Shown one piece after another: positions 1 through 10,603 of a DNA stretch of 28,315 nucleotides. The DNA lies in the NCBI GenBank assembly GCA_027575805.1, contig JANBPU010000204.1:1-28315 (forward strand), given 5' to 3'. How positions within the stretch are numbered: position 1 is the stretch's first letter; each line of letters begins with the position of its first letter. A program made the translations under genes and the position numbers. The notes under the pieces are model-generated. The model searched no databases and was not told where the DNA came from. It saw nothing but the letters and a program-made list of their open reading frames with translations. The DNA comes from Mycoemilia scoparia. Taxonomy: Eukaryota; Kickxellomycota; Kickxellomycetes; Kickxellales; Kickxellaceae.

Positions 1-200
1 AAGGGCAGAATATCATGTGCAAGCACGAAGGAGTATATGATCGATGAAACCAAAGAATCGAGATCTGCAGATTCATTTCCAAGCACGACTGTTATGCTGT
101 TGATGTTGCCATAGGCTTTTGGGTTGTTGAGTCTGGATACTATTCCTGGAAATGATTTTATGAAGCTTGTAAAGCTGGTTTTGAAAGTAGCTGCTGCCAT
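1..200 (-). CDS. PPX1: Exopolyphosphatase (PPX1-type DHH phosphoesterase), N-terminal fragment cut by the window edge
   Basis: The minus strand is open from an ATG at 200-198 to the left edge, giving 66 residues. The reading begins MAAATFKTSFTSFIKSF and contains the motif VLGNESADLDSLVSSIIYSF. The block GNESADxDS is the first metal-binding motif of the DHH family as found in fungal Ppx1, which removes terminal phosphates from inorganic polyphosphate in the cytosol. The two Asp residues of SADLDS would be metal ligands. The DHH and DHHA2 parts lie outside the window. Upstream on the same strand are TATA-like stretches at about 303-310 and 277-288, some 80-105 bases before the ATG. The start follows an A-rich leader (AAAAATAATG). 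A prune-like paralogue is the main alternative. Family assignment rests on one strong motif plus N-terminal position. Confidence 0.82.
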   Translation of the reverse strand, partial: MAAATFKTSFTSFIKSFPGIVSRLNNPKAYGNINSITVVLGNESADLDSLVSSIIYSFVLAHDILP

Positions 201-780
201 TATTTTTTTAAATGTGTGTTGACAAATGAAGGGTTATTCCTGTTGCACTGTTATGCAAATTTGTGGTTTACTGAATGAGTATATATTTCTGTTGACTCCT
301 GTTTTATATAACTTTCAAGTACTAAAACTTGAATTATAAACAATAGAATTATGGGTTTTTATATTATAATTTGATTTTCAATGTTTCATATGATACTCTG
401 TTTTAAATGATCAGTTTTCACATCATATGCAGGTAGGCAGTAAGTCCTCCATACATACCCTTCAGGCCTGCCTACAAGCTATACATTTTAGTTGGAATCT
501 CAGTGATGTTTGGCTAATAACCAAGATAAGATCCTAGTGCCCTTTTAGAGAAGACTCAGTTAAATGGTCATGTTTTTTCACTTCATAGATTCTTCTCTTC
601 GCATACATATCTGGGACTATCTTAACTGAAAATATTTTTAAAACTAGAACGATCCTTTTTACACTTTTTTGATTCTCCTCCTATTCCATCTATTGGCGGG
701 CCTTTGTGATAGTAAGAGCGATTATTTTGGTTAGACTTTGCCAAAGTCTGCACCATGAAGAAGCCCTTGAAGAACTTTGG
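201..780. other. Upstream region of the PPX1-like gene; no further gene seen
   Basis: AT-rich sequence with stops in all frames. Nearest the gene it holds TATA-like stretches (303-310). The palindrome around 732-743 (actttgccaaagt) is short. I see no RNA gene or repeat that I can name here. Confidence 0.5.
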
Positions 781-1136
781 AGATTACTGTTGTGCACTGC
801 ATTGTAAAACTATGAGGATTAGTGTTATGATAAATAAAAAGTTTAAAGGATGAAATATTCTTACAAAAGCAGAAACTTATACATTATTGGAACTTCATAT
901 AATGTCACAAGAAGAAAAGTATTCTGGCTAATACGGCATTTTGAATTAAAGTTTACATTGCAAAACCATCAAGAAATGCCTGGCTCGTAATTAGACATTC
1001 TTAAAAAAGAAACGGTTTGTAATTGAAATATTTTTATGTTTTGTTGATCTTATCATTACTTATTGATTTAAGTAGCATAATATTAAATTTGCATTAATAA
1101 ATAATTTTGAACGATTTATTTCAAGTGTAAATAAAT

Positions 1137-1534
1137 TCAAACTATAACTTCATAGTCGAATAGTACGACTATAGTACAACATTGAAACAATTTAGTGTTA
1201 TTATTCAAGGAATGTAAAAGCCTCTTAGGGTTCGTGGTCCAATGTGGGGATTGTGGATGTTTATAGCTCGTCCAGCTTTTGGGTGTATTCAGACTATCAC
1301 CATTAGTGGGGTGATTGACATCGTGTATATTCGCTGGCAGTTGTGCGGGCCTGTTTTTTACCCACAGACAAAATCCAAAGTCTGTGTCCTTGCTCTTTCC
1401 AGGTGCACTGTCAGAAGCGGGAGGTAGAGGATGAGAACATCCTTGTGGCAATCTTGCCTTTATTTCTAAGGATCTAGCATAGCAGACTTTGGATAAGCAG
1501 CCTTGGCCGAATTGCTATGTTTTTTATGAAACAT
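1137..1534 (-). pseudogene. Broken copy of the small basic Pro-rich gene (copy A)
   Basis: The start homologous to the intact copy is the ATG at 1534-1532, in the same CAAAATG context. The frame reads MFHKKHSNSAKAAYPKSAML and stops after 22 codons (TAG). A different frame then resumes the homology, ending in SWTSYKHPQSPHW where the intact copy has SWTSYKRPPPKAH. At the 3' end one extra base in the CACGAACCC region pushes the ancestral stop out of frame, so the reading runs on. A TATA box (TATAAAAGT, 1585-1593) sits 51 bases upstream, at the same spacing as in the intact copy. An intron repairing the first stop cannot be excluded, but two independent lesions favour a pseudogene. Confidence 0.6.
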
Positions 1535-1584
1535 TTTGATACATGAAAAGGTGGTAAAGATAAACCGTTCAGGCAACAGTGGAT

Positions 1585-1593
1585 ACTTTTATA
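1585..1593 (-). promoter_or_regulatory. TATA box of broken small gene copy A
   Basis: TATAAAAGT on the minus strand, 51 bases upstream of the ATG at 1534, aligned with the TATA box of copy B. Confidence 0.5.
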
Positions 1594-1946
1594 CATTTTT
1601 GGGTCTTCGTATAATGGCAGAAGCAGATGAGTACTCTGGCTGCATGTGATATTCTGGTTTAGTATAGTCCCTAAGAATTCATCAAGAAATTGTCGGATTG
1701 TATTTAACCAGTATTAAATAGGAATTCGATTTGTAATTGAGATATTGCTCACAGTTGATGTTGCTGTGTAGAAACATTACACATTTATTTTAATAGCTGA
1801 TGCAATTTTAAATTTGCATTAATAAATGATTTTTGACCATTTATTTATAAATGTAAATAAATTTAAATTATAACACCGTGTCTATGTTATATAGCCATGG
1901 TGTATAAAAATGAGTTCTTTTTTTAAACAAAAAGGTTGTTGCCTTT

Positions 1947-2258
1947 TTAGGTTCGTTGCCCATGTTGGGCTGTGTGGGCTTTGGGTGGAGGACGCTTGTA
2001 GCTCGTCCAGCTCATGGTGGGCTTATTCCCACTTCCACTACCGCTGCCAGTAGGACGCTTGGGTTCGTACACCCGAGGAGGGGCCATCCGCTTCTTGAGA
2101 TGATCCCAGAAACCAGAGTTTTTGGTTTTCTTCTCGCCCCCTCCTATGGCGCTACTATTAGTGGAAGGCTGAGACCGAGGTCGAGGTGGGGATGGGCGTT
2201 TCTTTGGTGTCTTTGACTGGGTAGTCAAATTTGTAATGTGGTTAAAGTTTAATTTCAT
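1947..2258 (-). CDS. Small basic Pro-rich protein of unknown function (copy B, 103 aa)
   Basis: I do not recognise this family. The chosen start is the ATG at 2258-2256 rather than the upstream ATG at 2300, because the CAAAATG context and the TATA box 50 bases upstream (TATAAAAAGG, 2308-2317) are shared with copy A; the upstream ATG would lie only about 8 bases from that TATA box. The protein is 103 residues, strongly basic, rich in Pro, Lys, Ser and Thr. It has a KKRPSPPRPRSQ stretch, a Ser-Gly repeat and a C-terminal block SWTSYKRPPPK that is the part best conserved in copy A. There is no signal peptide or membrane segment. It may be disordered and nucleic-acid binding, but that is only suggested by charge. 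A short inverted repeat (aaaggcaac...ggttgttgcc type) follows the stop. Real expression is uncertain. Confidence 0.45.
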   Translation of the reverse strand: MKLNFNHITNLTTQSKTPKKRPSPPRPRSQPSTNSSAIGGGEKKTKNSGFWDHLKKRMAPPRVYEPKRPTGSGSGSGNKPTMSWTSYKRPPPKAHTAQHGQRT

Positions 2259-2307
2259 TTTGATGTATGAAAAAGATGTAAAGATAAAACATCCAGGCAA
2301 TAGCTGG

Positions 2308-2317
2308 CCTTTTTATA
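2308..2317 (-). promoter_or_regulatory. TATA box of small gene copy B
   Basis: TATAAAAAGG on the minus strand, 50 bases upstream of the ATG at 2258. The same element at the same spacing is kept before copy A (1585-1593) and in degraded form at about 873-882. Confidence 0.55.
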
Positions 2318-2403
2318 CATTTTCAGAATTTCTTACAGCAGCTGATATGGCTAGTCTTTTGCTGCTCATGAATCTCTATTTTTGCTGTTCTCTCTTATTG
2401 CAG

Positions 2404-2428
2404 GTGTGCGTGTGTGTGTGTGTGTGTA
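2404..2428. repeat. (GT)n microsatellite
   Basis: Run of GT dinucleotides with one GC interruption, upstream of the small gene copy B. Confidence 0.9.
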
Positions 2429-2429
2429 T

Positions 2430-2996
2430 GTTGAGATTCCTCAGCTGTTCTCAAGTGGAGCATCTTGGTTTTAAAAATGTCTCTTTGTGGAATTGGCAGC
2501 TGATTCCTACTTGCAAAATTGCTCCTACATTTTAGAGATTGTGCAGGTGGCTCTGCTCCATCTGACCATTTCACCAAAGAAATCACAAGTGACATTGAAA
2601 ATTATCATGGTGAATCGCACTCTTTGGACATCCATTAATCCAAGTGATCAGCATTATTTTGGCTGAAGAGGGAAAATATAGTGAAAGAATTGAACTATAT
2701 CTAATTCATCGCCTGTGCTTAGAGTAGAGTTTATCTACCCAGGTGAAACTGTTCAGATGATCTGTTAAAGGATGAGTGCTTCATTCAAGCGAGTATCATA
2801 TGTATCCAACTGAATCTGAATTGATAAACTTCAGGTGACCATATCAATGATAAATCATAGAAATGGTTGATAATTCTGCTGCAAAATACTATCAGATCCT
2901 ACATTTATATTTTAATTAGATTGATAATAGATCCCTTTTTGAAGATAGTTTAAAATGGTTAAAGAATTGACTGATGGATAGAAAAAATAAAAAGCA
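2430..2996. other. Region without a convincing gene between the tandem array and 5S rRNA
   Basis: No frame stays open over a useful length and I recognise no protein. Several short frames overlap but none has a supported start, splice signals or family motif. It may hold old gene remnants. Confidence 0.4.
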
Positions 2997-3114
2997 AATT
3001 GCAACACCAGGTGTTCCTGCTTGGTCCCCCACAGCAGTACTCTCCTGGCCATAATGTGTTTGGTTACGGTGATCGGACAGGAACCAAAATTTTCTCATTT
3101 GTATGGTCGCAATT
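2997..3114 (-). rRNA. 5S ribosomal RNA gene, solitary and divergent (possibly a pseudogene)
   Basis: Read on the minus strand, the 118-base segment opens with AATTGCGACCATAC and ends GGTGTTGCAATT; these ends pair as helix I. The highly conserved loop block GTCCGATCACCG is intact, followed by GAGTACTGCTGTGGG where typical fungal 5S has TTAGTACTTGGATGGG. Helix V (CCAGG with CCTGG) and helix IV (TGCT with AGCA) pair perfectly. The usual AAGTTAAGC of the internal box A reads TAACCAAAC, which instead pairs with the upstream TTTGGTT. T5 and T6 runs directly follow the 3' end, as expected for a Pol III terminator. Dispersed single 5S genes are normal in many fungi. The preserved pairing argues for function, the altered box A against. 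Confidence 0.78.
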
Positions 3115-4154
3115 CGAAAAATTAAAAAAATATAGATTATTTAATAGTAGTGGAACTATAAAATGATAAATATAGGAAGTCGTGTTTAAGGAAAACTCAT
3201 TGTTCAAGCTATTTGCATTCGTCAATGTAGAACATGACTAAATGGATTATCAAAATATAATAATAGTTATAGAAAATATACATATAATTCAATGATCACC
3301 ACTGATGTTACCACTTTAGCTGAATTCAAATTTATTCTACTCGTGATATGCCACTCAACAATATTGCTTTGTTACTCAATGATGTATTTGCTATTAATAA
3401 CCATAAAGATACATTTAGTGGATTTTTGGGCTCCTGGTTTATCAGCTGCCAATTTTGGCTTATTAAAAGATGAAAGCAAAATTAGCCATCACAGCAATTA
3501 TATTAGCTCTTGGAGATCAATGTCTAAAATGAATATAGCTCAACTTGATACCAAAACACCTTGTTTCTACCAGTTGTTATGTTATATGATTGTATACAGT
3601 GTCTAAAGCCCACATCTCTAAATGTTTACTCAAAGATTCTCAGCATCTCCTACTGAGTTCATCTAGTACATGGACCTTTAACATGATCAAGTTAACCATA
3701 AGGAATGAAAATAAATACCCTAAGCTTAGCTTCAAATTACAATAGATTCTTTGGGTACGTAATTCAAAGCAATATTCATGTTGCTAATATGGCCAAAGTT
3801 CACAAGGCTTTAGGCAGAAGCGGATTCCTTGGAGTTGCACATGAATATACTGAAAATTGGGCCAAAGTTTAAGGATTCATTTTTTGTCTACCAAACATTT
3901 GATCATTAATGAAATGTCACCATATTTTGGTTCAATCGTAGACCATTTGAAAGACACACAACTGCCAAGGATCCATTTTTCCTATTTCACACTTTATTCC
4001 AAGTGAAACCATCCCAAATACACATGAAAATTTACAATAACCAAATAAATAGGGGTTTATTAAGCTTCAACACATCATAATACAAACGAAAATACTACTA
4101 TAAATTTTTGAAAAAAAAGTTGATAAAAAAGTAAATCTAAAGAAATTATGAATT
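3115..4154. other. Intergenic region downstream of the RAD5-like gene
   Basis: About 1 kb with a 104-codon plus-strand frame at 3292-3606 that has no recognisable family, an improbable Ile/Leu-rich composition and no promoter signal, so I do not call it. A short block at about 3966-3995 (ccaaggatccattttt) resembles part of the dispersed repeat seen at 12906-12963 (inverted). The RAD5-like mRNA would end here. Confidence 0.4.
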
Positions 4155-7100
4155 TTAATTATTATTAAACAAGAATTGAAGTTGTTGAATACGTTCTTTT
4201 CTATTCCCATTACTACCACCATTAGCATTACCATTCCTACCACTACCTCCAGCCCCAAACACTGATAACCCACCACCACCAACGATTCCAAGATCATCGT
4301 CGTCATCATTTTCATCATTAGCTCTACCATACATCATATTCCTACCAACATCAGTCTCTTCTTCCTCCTCCTTCTCTTCAATAACCAAATTACCATCACT
4401 ATCTCTATACGTCTTCTTTTCTCTTTTCTTATCCAGCAACGAAACCTCCATAATCTTTGACTTCCGTTTCTGCAACTCCATAATCCGTTCTTCAATACTA
4501 TCTTTAATGACATATCTCGTAACGGTGACTAATTTCTTTTGACCTAACCTATGTACTCTATCAATAGCTTGGCGTTCAACACTAGGATTCCAATACGGGT
4601 CCATCATAAATACATGCGAGGCACAAGTCAGGTTCAACCCTACTCCACCGGCTTTTAGGGAAATCAAGAAAATGTTGGTGGTGGGGTCATTTTCGAATTT
4701 ATGAATTGCAGTTTTGCGGGCTGCCAACGACATGGTTCCATCTAGGCGGGTAAATTTGAGGCCATGTTTTTTTAGAGATTTTTCAATTAGGTCGAGGAGG
4801 TGAGTCCATTGCGAGAATATGACGGATTTTTCTGATGCGGAAAGGGTCGAGGAGGCCATCACAGTTTTGGTGGCACGGATATGATCGGCGTGGAGAGTCT
4901 TGTTTATGGGGAAACTTGGATGTGGTTGGTCGGAATCTAACCATTGGGTTCCGTTTTTTAAGTAGAGTAGGTCAGAGATTAAGGCAGACACTTTGGTGCT
5001 TGTGTTGAACTTTTTTGGATCAATATCTGTTGTTTTATGTTTAGAACTGTTGAGGTCCGCGTCTTCTTCAGGGGAGGGTGTTTGGTTTCTACTATTGGTT
5101 TTGGATTGTGATCTGGTTATTCGACGTTTAGGCGGGCTTATGAATTCTTTGAGATCCATTGAATCTGAATCATCACTACTACTACTACCACTACTACTAT
5201 AATTATCCTGTTCATCTTTAGTGGCGATAGTGATTTTTGGCTTGGATTCAGGCTTGACTTTGGAATCTACTTCTTCAATATCTTTCGCTTTACCCTTTTC
5301 TGTCTTAACTTTGGTCTTACGCTCATCCTTCTCAGATATGATTTCCCTGGTTAACCTGATAATACTATAGAAAGTTAATATCGTCTTGCATTTTTGACAT
5401 TTGACTTTGTCGTTTGGTAGGGTATGCGACTTTAGAGTATAAAAGTTTGGAAAGGTTTCTTCACAGCATTGCGAACAAACAATGTGTCCACACTTTGTTG
5501 CCCATGGCAATAGTTTCAAGTATGCAGATAGAGATGTAGCGCCATCATCGTCAGTGATGTTTGGAATCTGGAAATCACAATAATCACAATATACGATACG
5601 GTGTTGGCTTTTGGATTTAGCATTGGACCATAGCTTTTTTGCCGCTTGGATACCAAACGAATGTCCTCCACCACTGCTACCCGGTGAATTGCTATTCGAT
5701 ATGGTGCCAAGTTTTCCTGGCAATGATTTATTAACTATATCCCTAAGTAAGCCGCCGCCACCGCCACTACAACTACTTTTACGATTGAATTTTGCGGATG
5801 ACGAAGAACCTTTGCCACCACCACGACCACCATCAAGTTTTAAAAGATTCTTGACATCAGGTAATGAATTGCTATTTCTCTTTTTTGCCAATGGCCCAGA
5901 TTTACAAGCTTTAGAACCAGTCACTAGCTCAGAATCACTATGATCATCGTTACTACTACCATTGCTACTGTTTCTGTCAGAACCACTACTACGGTCTTGC
6001 AAGCTATTCCATTTCTTCTGATCCCACAATGCTGGATGCGCACACAACTGTCTCAACCTCAATATAACCAACAAAATTATCATATAATTCTCCAACAACC
6101 GTCCCTCCCTATTGAGCTTGTCAACTTTGGATTTGGCCTGCTTCTCGAACTTTTTATACAATTCTTTTTCGGCAGGCTCCAATTCTAACCACCTAGTGGC
6201 CTCGATTTTAGGCAGCAGCTTCAACATTGGCGTATTTGTTTTCGGATCCAGCTGAAGCTTGGTTCTTCGTAAACACAAAGACTGCATCAACAATTGGACT
6301 CTACGGGCACCAGCGTTACGAGTCTCAATGCCCTCGGTTTTGTTGACAAAGTCGTTGGGGTTTGCGTAGAACGGCTTGCCTACATGTTTGGCCCAGACTC
6401 CAAATATATCAAGAGGGACGACGTGGAGGAATCGAATTAGACTGTAAAGGTCGTCGAGTCGGTTTTGGATGGGTGTGCCGGTTAAACACCATCGGCGAGT
6501 GGCTGTTATTGCATGTGCGGCTTTGGACTGTCCAGTTTTGCGTTCTTTGATCACATGGGCTTCGTCTAATACCACGCGGTGCCAGTTGACTGTTTGGAGA
6601 GGCGAAGTGTAGGGCTTTTTGGGGATTTTGAAGAAATGGATTTTTGATGGATTTCTGGTATTATTGGCTGCTGCTGCTGCTGCTGGACCTCCTCCAGAGA
6701 GATAGTTTGTTCCGTGGATTTCTCCGTCACTGTCCTCATCATCGCTGTCGCTTATTACACCATCAATGGTCGTATCACTGGCAGTATTCTTTTCATCTTT
6801 GATTTTTAGCTGAGCAATTTCCTATAGATGGTAATCATTTATTGATAGTCAGTTGTAACTATTTGAAAAAATGTTGCCAGCCAATATACATACGTGTTAT
6901 AGAAAGCCCTAATTGGCTAAAGCTATTACCTTAGAATATTCAAGCTGCAATACATTATACGTAGTGATCACCACATCCTTCAAAACCACACGCACACAGG
7001 GATATAGGTTAGCTTCAACCATCATATTAGGAACACAGATATTCAAATTGTATAGATGTACACTTACATAGCGACAAAGATATTTAGCTAAACTAGTACG

Positions 7101-7275
7101 TTGCGGTCCATGGTACACATACACAGATAGCGAATTCTTTTTGGTATGAGTTGCAATCTGTTGTTCCCAATTTCCAACGATTGATAATGGACAAATAACC
7201 AAAGTCCCGCCCGCATATTTTCCATGATACCTTTTGGCAAATTTAGCTTCACATTCATCCAAAAATTTAGTCGGC

Positions 7276-7309
<34 letters not shown>

Positions 7310-10300
7310 TATTATTATTATTATTATGTTCAGACTCGGGTTCGGACTCAGAAACGTTGGGTTTGGAAGTAGACTCAAAACCAAAGTCATATTCAAAGTC
7401 AGAAGAATTCAATCCCTGACTATCCATATCAAGCTTTCGGTCACCACTATTGTCACCATTAATCGATGGTTCTTTTTCTTTTCCTTTTCGTGATTTTTCT
7501 GGTTTAACCTTACTGCTATTATCGCCAGTTTTGTTTTTTGAAAGCAAAGATTCGTTGCCAATTGGCTTGTTCTCATTATCATCACGGTCTTTGACTCGTG
7601 ATCCAAGCTTCCATACAGGTGGTGCAGACAATATCAATGAAATAATTGTCAATGTTTTGCCCAGCCCCATATCATCCCCCAAAATGCCTCCACGAACCGG
7701 TTGGGGCTTTGCCATCATCCTCAGCCCTGTAATCTCATGGATATACTCAATCTTGTAACTTTTGGCTCCTGGATTTCGTTGAATAAATTTTGGGTGGACT
7801 TGTCTTTTGGCAATTTTCCATAATACCGGAAACACTGTATTCGCATCCTTGGTCTTATTTTTATCTGCAATGGCGGTGGTTGACTTTGAAGATATGGGCT
7901 TCTTCCCAATAATGTCGCCATCCTTTTCTTCTTCCTCCTCGTCATCAATTAAACTAATAGTCTTAATAGCCTCACCATCATCATCACTATCAGCAACATC
8001 AACCGGCGGCTCTTCTTTTTCAATATCAACATCATCGCTCTCCCGGTGCAGCATAAAATACAACGCCTGTTTCTGATGCCGATGCAATCTGGTCTTGATA
8101 CTCCCAGGGACTACATCAATTTCGGGTAAATCCAACAACGTAACAAACGCCGACTTAATCTCAGCCAATCGTTTTTGCACATTCTCAACAACATCAATGG
8201 GGTTGTGATAAATTCCCTGTGGTAGGTGCGACATTCCTTTGTTGTGGAGGTTATTAAAATCTCGTGGGATTTGTTTGGGGGCCTGGCCAACCCCACCCAA
8301 CCTCATCATAATATTGGCGTGTCTACTTCCGATAGAATGTAGCCCCATTTTTGAAAACACCGAAGGCAAATGGTTATCCGTTCTCCCACTGTCACCTCCA
8401 CCAGGGTTACCACTACCATCATAATCCAGGCCACTGTAATTGTTATTAATCAAATACATCGGATCATAATCGATAAAGTTTTCGAGTCCATATCCACCTC
8501 GATTAATCAAAGAAAGTGGTAAATTAGAAGAAGGTTGTAAATCCAATCTCCCACCACTGCCATCATCCCTGGAATCATTAGTACCAGCACCACCACTACT
8601 GGTATTGATATTGTTCCCAAGAATTTCTGATAATTTTTTCGCATCACTTCGTTTACTAAACAATGAAATAAATATCGGCGCAACATATGCATGTTCTTTG
8701 GATTTTTGAACTGCCCCACTAATGATAATTTTTTGTGAGCTCATTAGGGGTGCCAAATTGGTAGCAATGGCAGATTCGAGGTATCCATATAATCTCCCGG
8801 TTCTTGGGTTTTCAACTCGTATTATATTATTGGCATTTCGGACATCTCTAACCAATTTTACTGGAATATCACCACCACCTCCTCCTCCTGCTGCTGCTGT
8901 TCCATTGATACTGCTCCCGCCGGAGGCACTTGATTGTTTAACTGTTTCTAATGCTTGTGGATCTTCAACATTAACACATCCTCTTAAACTACCAAGTCCT
9001 ACCAGCATGTTTAAAGTGCTTGGATCATTCATTCCATGAAACTGGTGGCCAACTTCAATTTGATGATTTTGACCAAATTTGTCAATATAAAATTCCTTGC
9101 CTACCGATTGGATTCGGGTCATTGTTTCGGGAGATGTTAAATCCACAACTACCACATCATCATCATCATCATCATTGGTGGTGGTAGAAGAAGCAGCAGC
9201 AGCAGCCAAAGAAGTAGATGGAACAAATGAAGTTGTAGTAGCTGACTTGTCATTACGATACTTTAGTGCAGCATCGGCTAATTGCCATAACGAAACATTA
9301 CCATTATCATTTTTGTCTCGTACTGTATGAGATGATGATGATGGTAACTGAGATTTGGACTGGAGATTTGGATTGGAGAATTTTGCTGAATTGTCCATTC
9401 TTAGACCATTACTGCTAACATTACCACTACTAACGCCGATTCTATTGATATTCCCAAGACTAAAAGTACGTGGATTATTGGTTGTGCTAAATAGACTGGA
9501 ATTCGAATGCATCCTCATATTACTATTGTGATTGTTGGTGGGAGGAGTTCCTCCGATATTCCGTGCTTTTGCAAATATTGACGCCGGTTGTGAAGATGAA
9601 GCTGATCCTATCGGATTTTGCGGTGGTCCTCCTGTTCTTCTAGCTGTATTCCGGCCCCGTATTGATTGTAATCGAGAAGTATAATTATTCATATTGCTAC
9701 CATGGTCAGCAGTATCAGTAGGAGGAGCGGGGTCAGTACTTGAGTCTAATTCAATGATTGGTAAAGTGCTGTATATATCTGGGGCTTCTTGTAAACTAGC
9801 AATTATAGAATTTGCAGGTATCACCAAAGGAGTAGCTGAAGTCGAAGGTGTTGAAGATGGAGATGGGGTGGGTGGAATTGAAATGATCTGTCTGCCACCG
9901 CCACCACCACCACCACCACCAACTTCTTTTTCTGCTACTGTTGCTGGTTGAGGATCTTGAACTTCTGTTTGGCTATTAGTATTTGATAATCTGGGATTTT
10001 TTGACCGACGATATCCATTGCTCCTGCTCTCAAACCCATTATCACTATCATCGCTAATACTAATATCTGATACCACTCGCTTTCTTTGATTTCTTTTCTG
10101 GGTTGTAGTATTATTGTTGTTATATTGTGAAGCTAAGCCCAGCATTGACACTTGGGGCGTTAATCCTGTAGCTGTTGCATCAATATCGTTATTTATATTA
10201 AGATTCTGTGGCGTTGCAACCATAGACACCGCAGATGATGATGCTGGTGCTGCCTCATCATGGTTATGTGTGACACTCTCTACGTCCATGCCCGATGATG

Positions 10301-10529
10301 AAGCCGTACTGTTCCTTCGGCTCTGGCGGATATTATCAACCCTACTATTATTGATTTTATTGGCACCAACATCGCTGCTACTTGTCGTGGTGGTGGTGGC
10401 GGTAAGTTTACGACCATTTGGCCTCTTGGCTAATGGTACAGCAGTAGCGGTAGTCGATGCTGATGACGATGATGATGCTGGAGTGACAATAACATCATCC
10501 TCATCGCTTGATATCAAGTCTACAAACAT
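4155..10529 (-). CDS. RAD5: Rad5/HLTF-family SNF2 ATPase with HIRAN and RING domains, 2058 aa, three exons
   Basis: Predicted exons are 10529-7068, 6977-6930 and 6821-4155. The family acts in DNA-damage tolerance: a SWI2/SNF2 translocase that remodels stalled forks and a RING E3 that polyubiquitinates PCNA in the nucleus. Visible parts, in order: a SUMO-interacting-type motif at residues 3-7 (VDLIS followed by SDEDD), a second at about 459-464 (VVVVDLT after an Asp run), HIRAN at about 505-637 (GSLRG, then LVRDVRNANNIIRVENP and LAPLM), ATPase motif I GDDMGLGKT near 950, a 140-residue acidic insert, motif Ia TLVICPLS, DEAH at 1256-1259, LTGTPIQN, a C3HC4 RING at about 1581-1650 (CDYC, CGHIVCSQCC, CQKC), and helicase-C at about 1834-1960 (SLKAGGVGLNL, DRVHRLGQ). 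It is much longer than HLTF (about 1000 aa) because of a disordered Ser/Asn-rich N-terminus. Uls1-type STUbL is an alternative because of the SUMO motifs, but HIRAN favours Rad5. Confidence 0.9.
6822..6929 (-). other. Intron 2 of the RAD5-like gene (108 nt)
   Basis: Minus strand: 5' site TCTAAG|GTAATA, branch-like ACTGAC, 3' site CTATAG|GAA. It contains in-frame stops. Removal joins NVLQLEYSK to EIAQLKIKDEK and continues in frame into WHRVVLDEAH. Confidence 0.85.
6978..7067 (-). other. Intron 1 of the RAD5-like gene (90 nt, in frame, no stop)
   Basis: Minus strand: 5' site TAT|GTAAGT, branch-like GCTAACC, 3' site TTTGAAG|GAT. It is a multiple of three with no stop, so a simple ORF search reads through it. 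Removal joins KYLCRY directly to DVVITTYNVL, the spacing seen in Rad5/HLTF proteins; retention adds 30 residues with no family counterpart. Confidence 0.8.
7275..7326. repeat. Coding (TCA)n/(TTA)n trinucleotide repeat
   Basis: Encodes a run of Asn followed by a run of 11 Asp in the acidic insert between ATPase motifs I and Ia of the Rad5-like protein. Likely length-variable. Confidence 0.85.
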
Positions 10530-10595
10530 TGTTACTCGCTTGCTCTAAATATCGATGTTATATGTGATGATGTGAATTTAAATACAGAGTACAAA

Positions 10596-10603
10596 TTTAT
10601 ATA
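10596..10603 (-). promoter_or_regulatory. TATA box of the RAD5-like gene
   Basis: TATATAAA on the minus strand, about 67 bases upstream of the ATG at 10529, in otherwise non-coding DNA. Confidence 0.5.

Larger units (their letters stand above)
780..2330. repeat. Decayed tandem array, about 0.72-kb unit, three partial copies
   Basis: The same landmarks recur with a constant offset. The motif TTATACATT lies at about 878 and 1589 and again at about 2313. The ATG context CAAAATG (minus strand) occurs at 1534 and 2258, 724 bases apart. The block gcattaataaat...gtaaataaa lies at 1091-1136 and 1816-1862, 725 apart. A gene-end block (gctcgtccagct) lies at 1266 and 2001. The leftmost copy (about 780-1000) keeps only the promoter and downstream part. 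Copies are heavily diverged by substitutions and small indels, so the duplication is old. Confidence 0.78.

Noticed and set aside
3292..3606. 104-codon plus-strand frame
   Set aside because: Ile/Leu/Ser-rich with no known family, no promoter or polyadenylation logic, and surrounded by frames that are just as meaningless.
6909..7067. End of a separate 1206-aa protein, distinct from the 806-aa frame below it
   Set aside because: The two frames are halves of one SNF2 ATPase; two introns join them and restore the motif order.
7224..7493. Poly-Ile plus-strand frame
   Set aside because: Antisense reading of the Asp/Asn triplet repeat in the RAD5-like gene.
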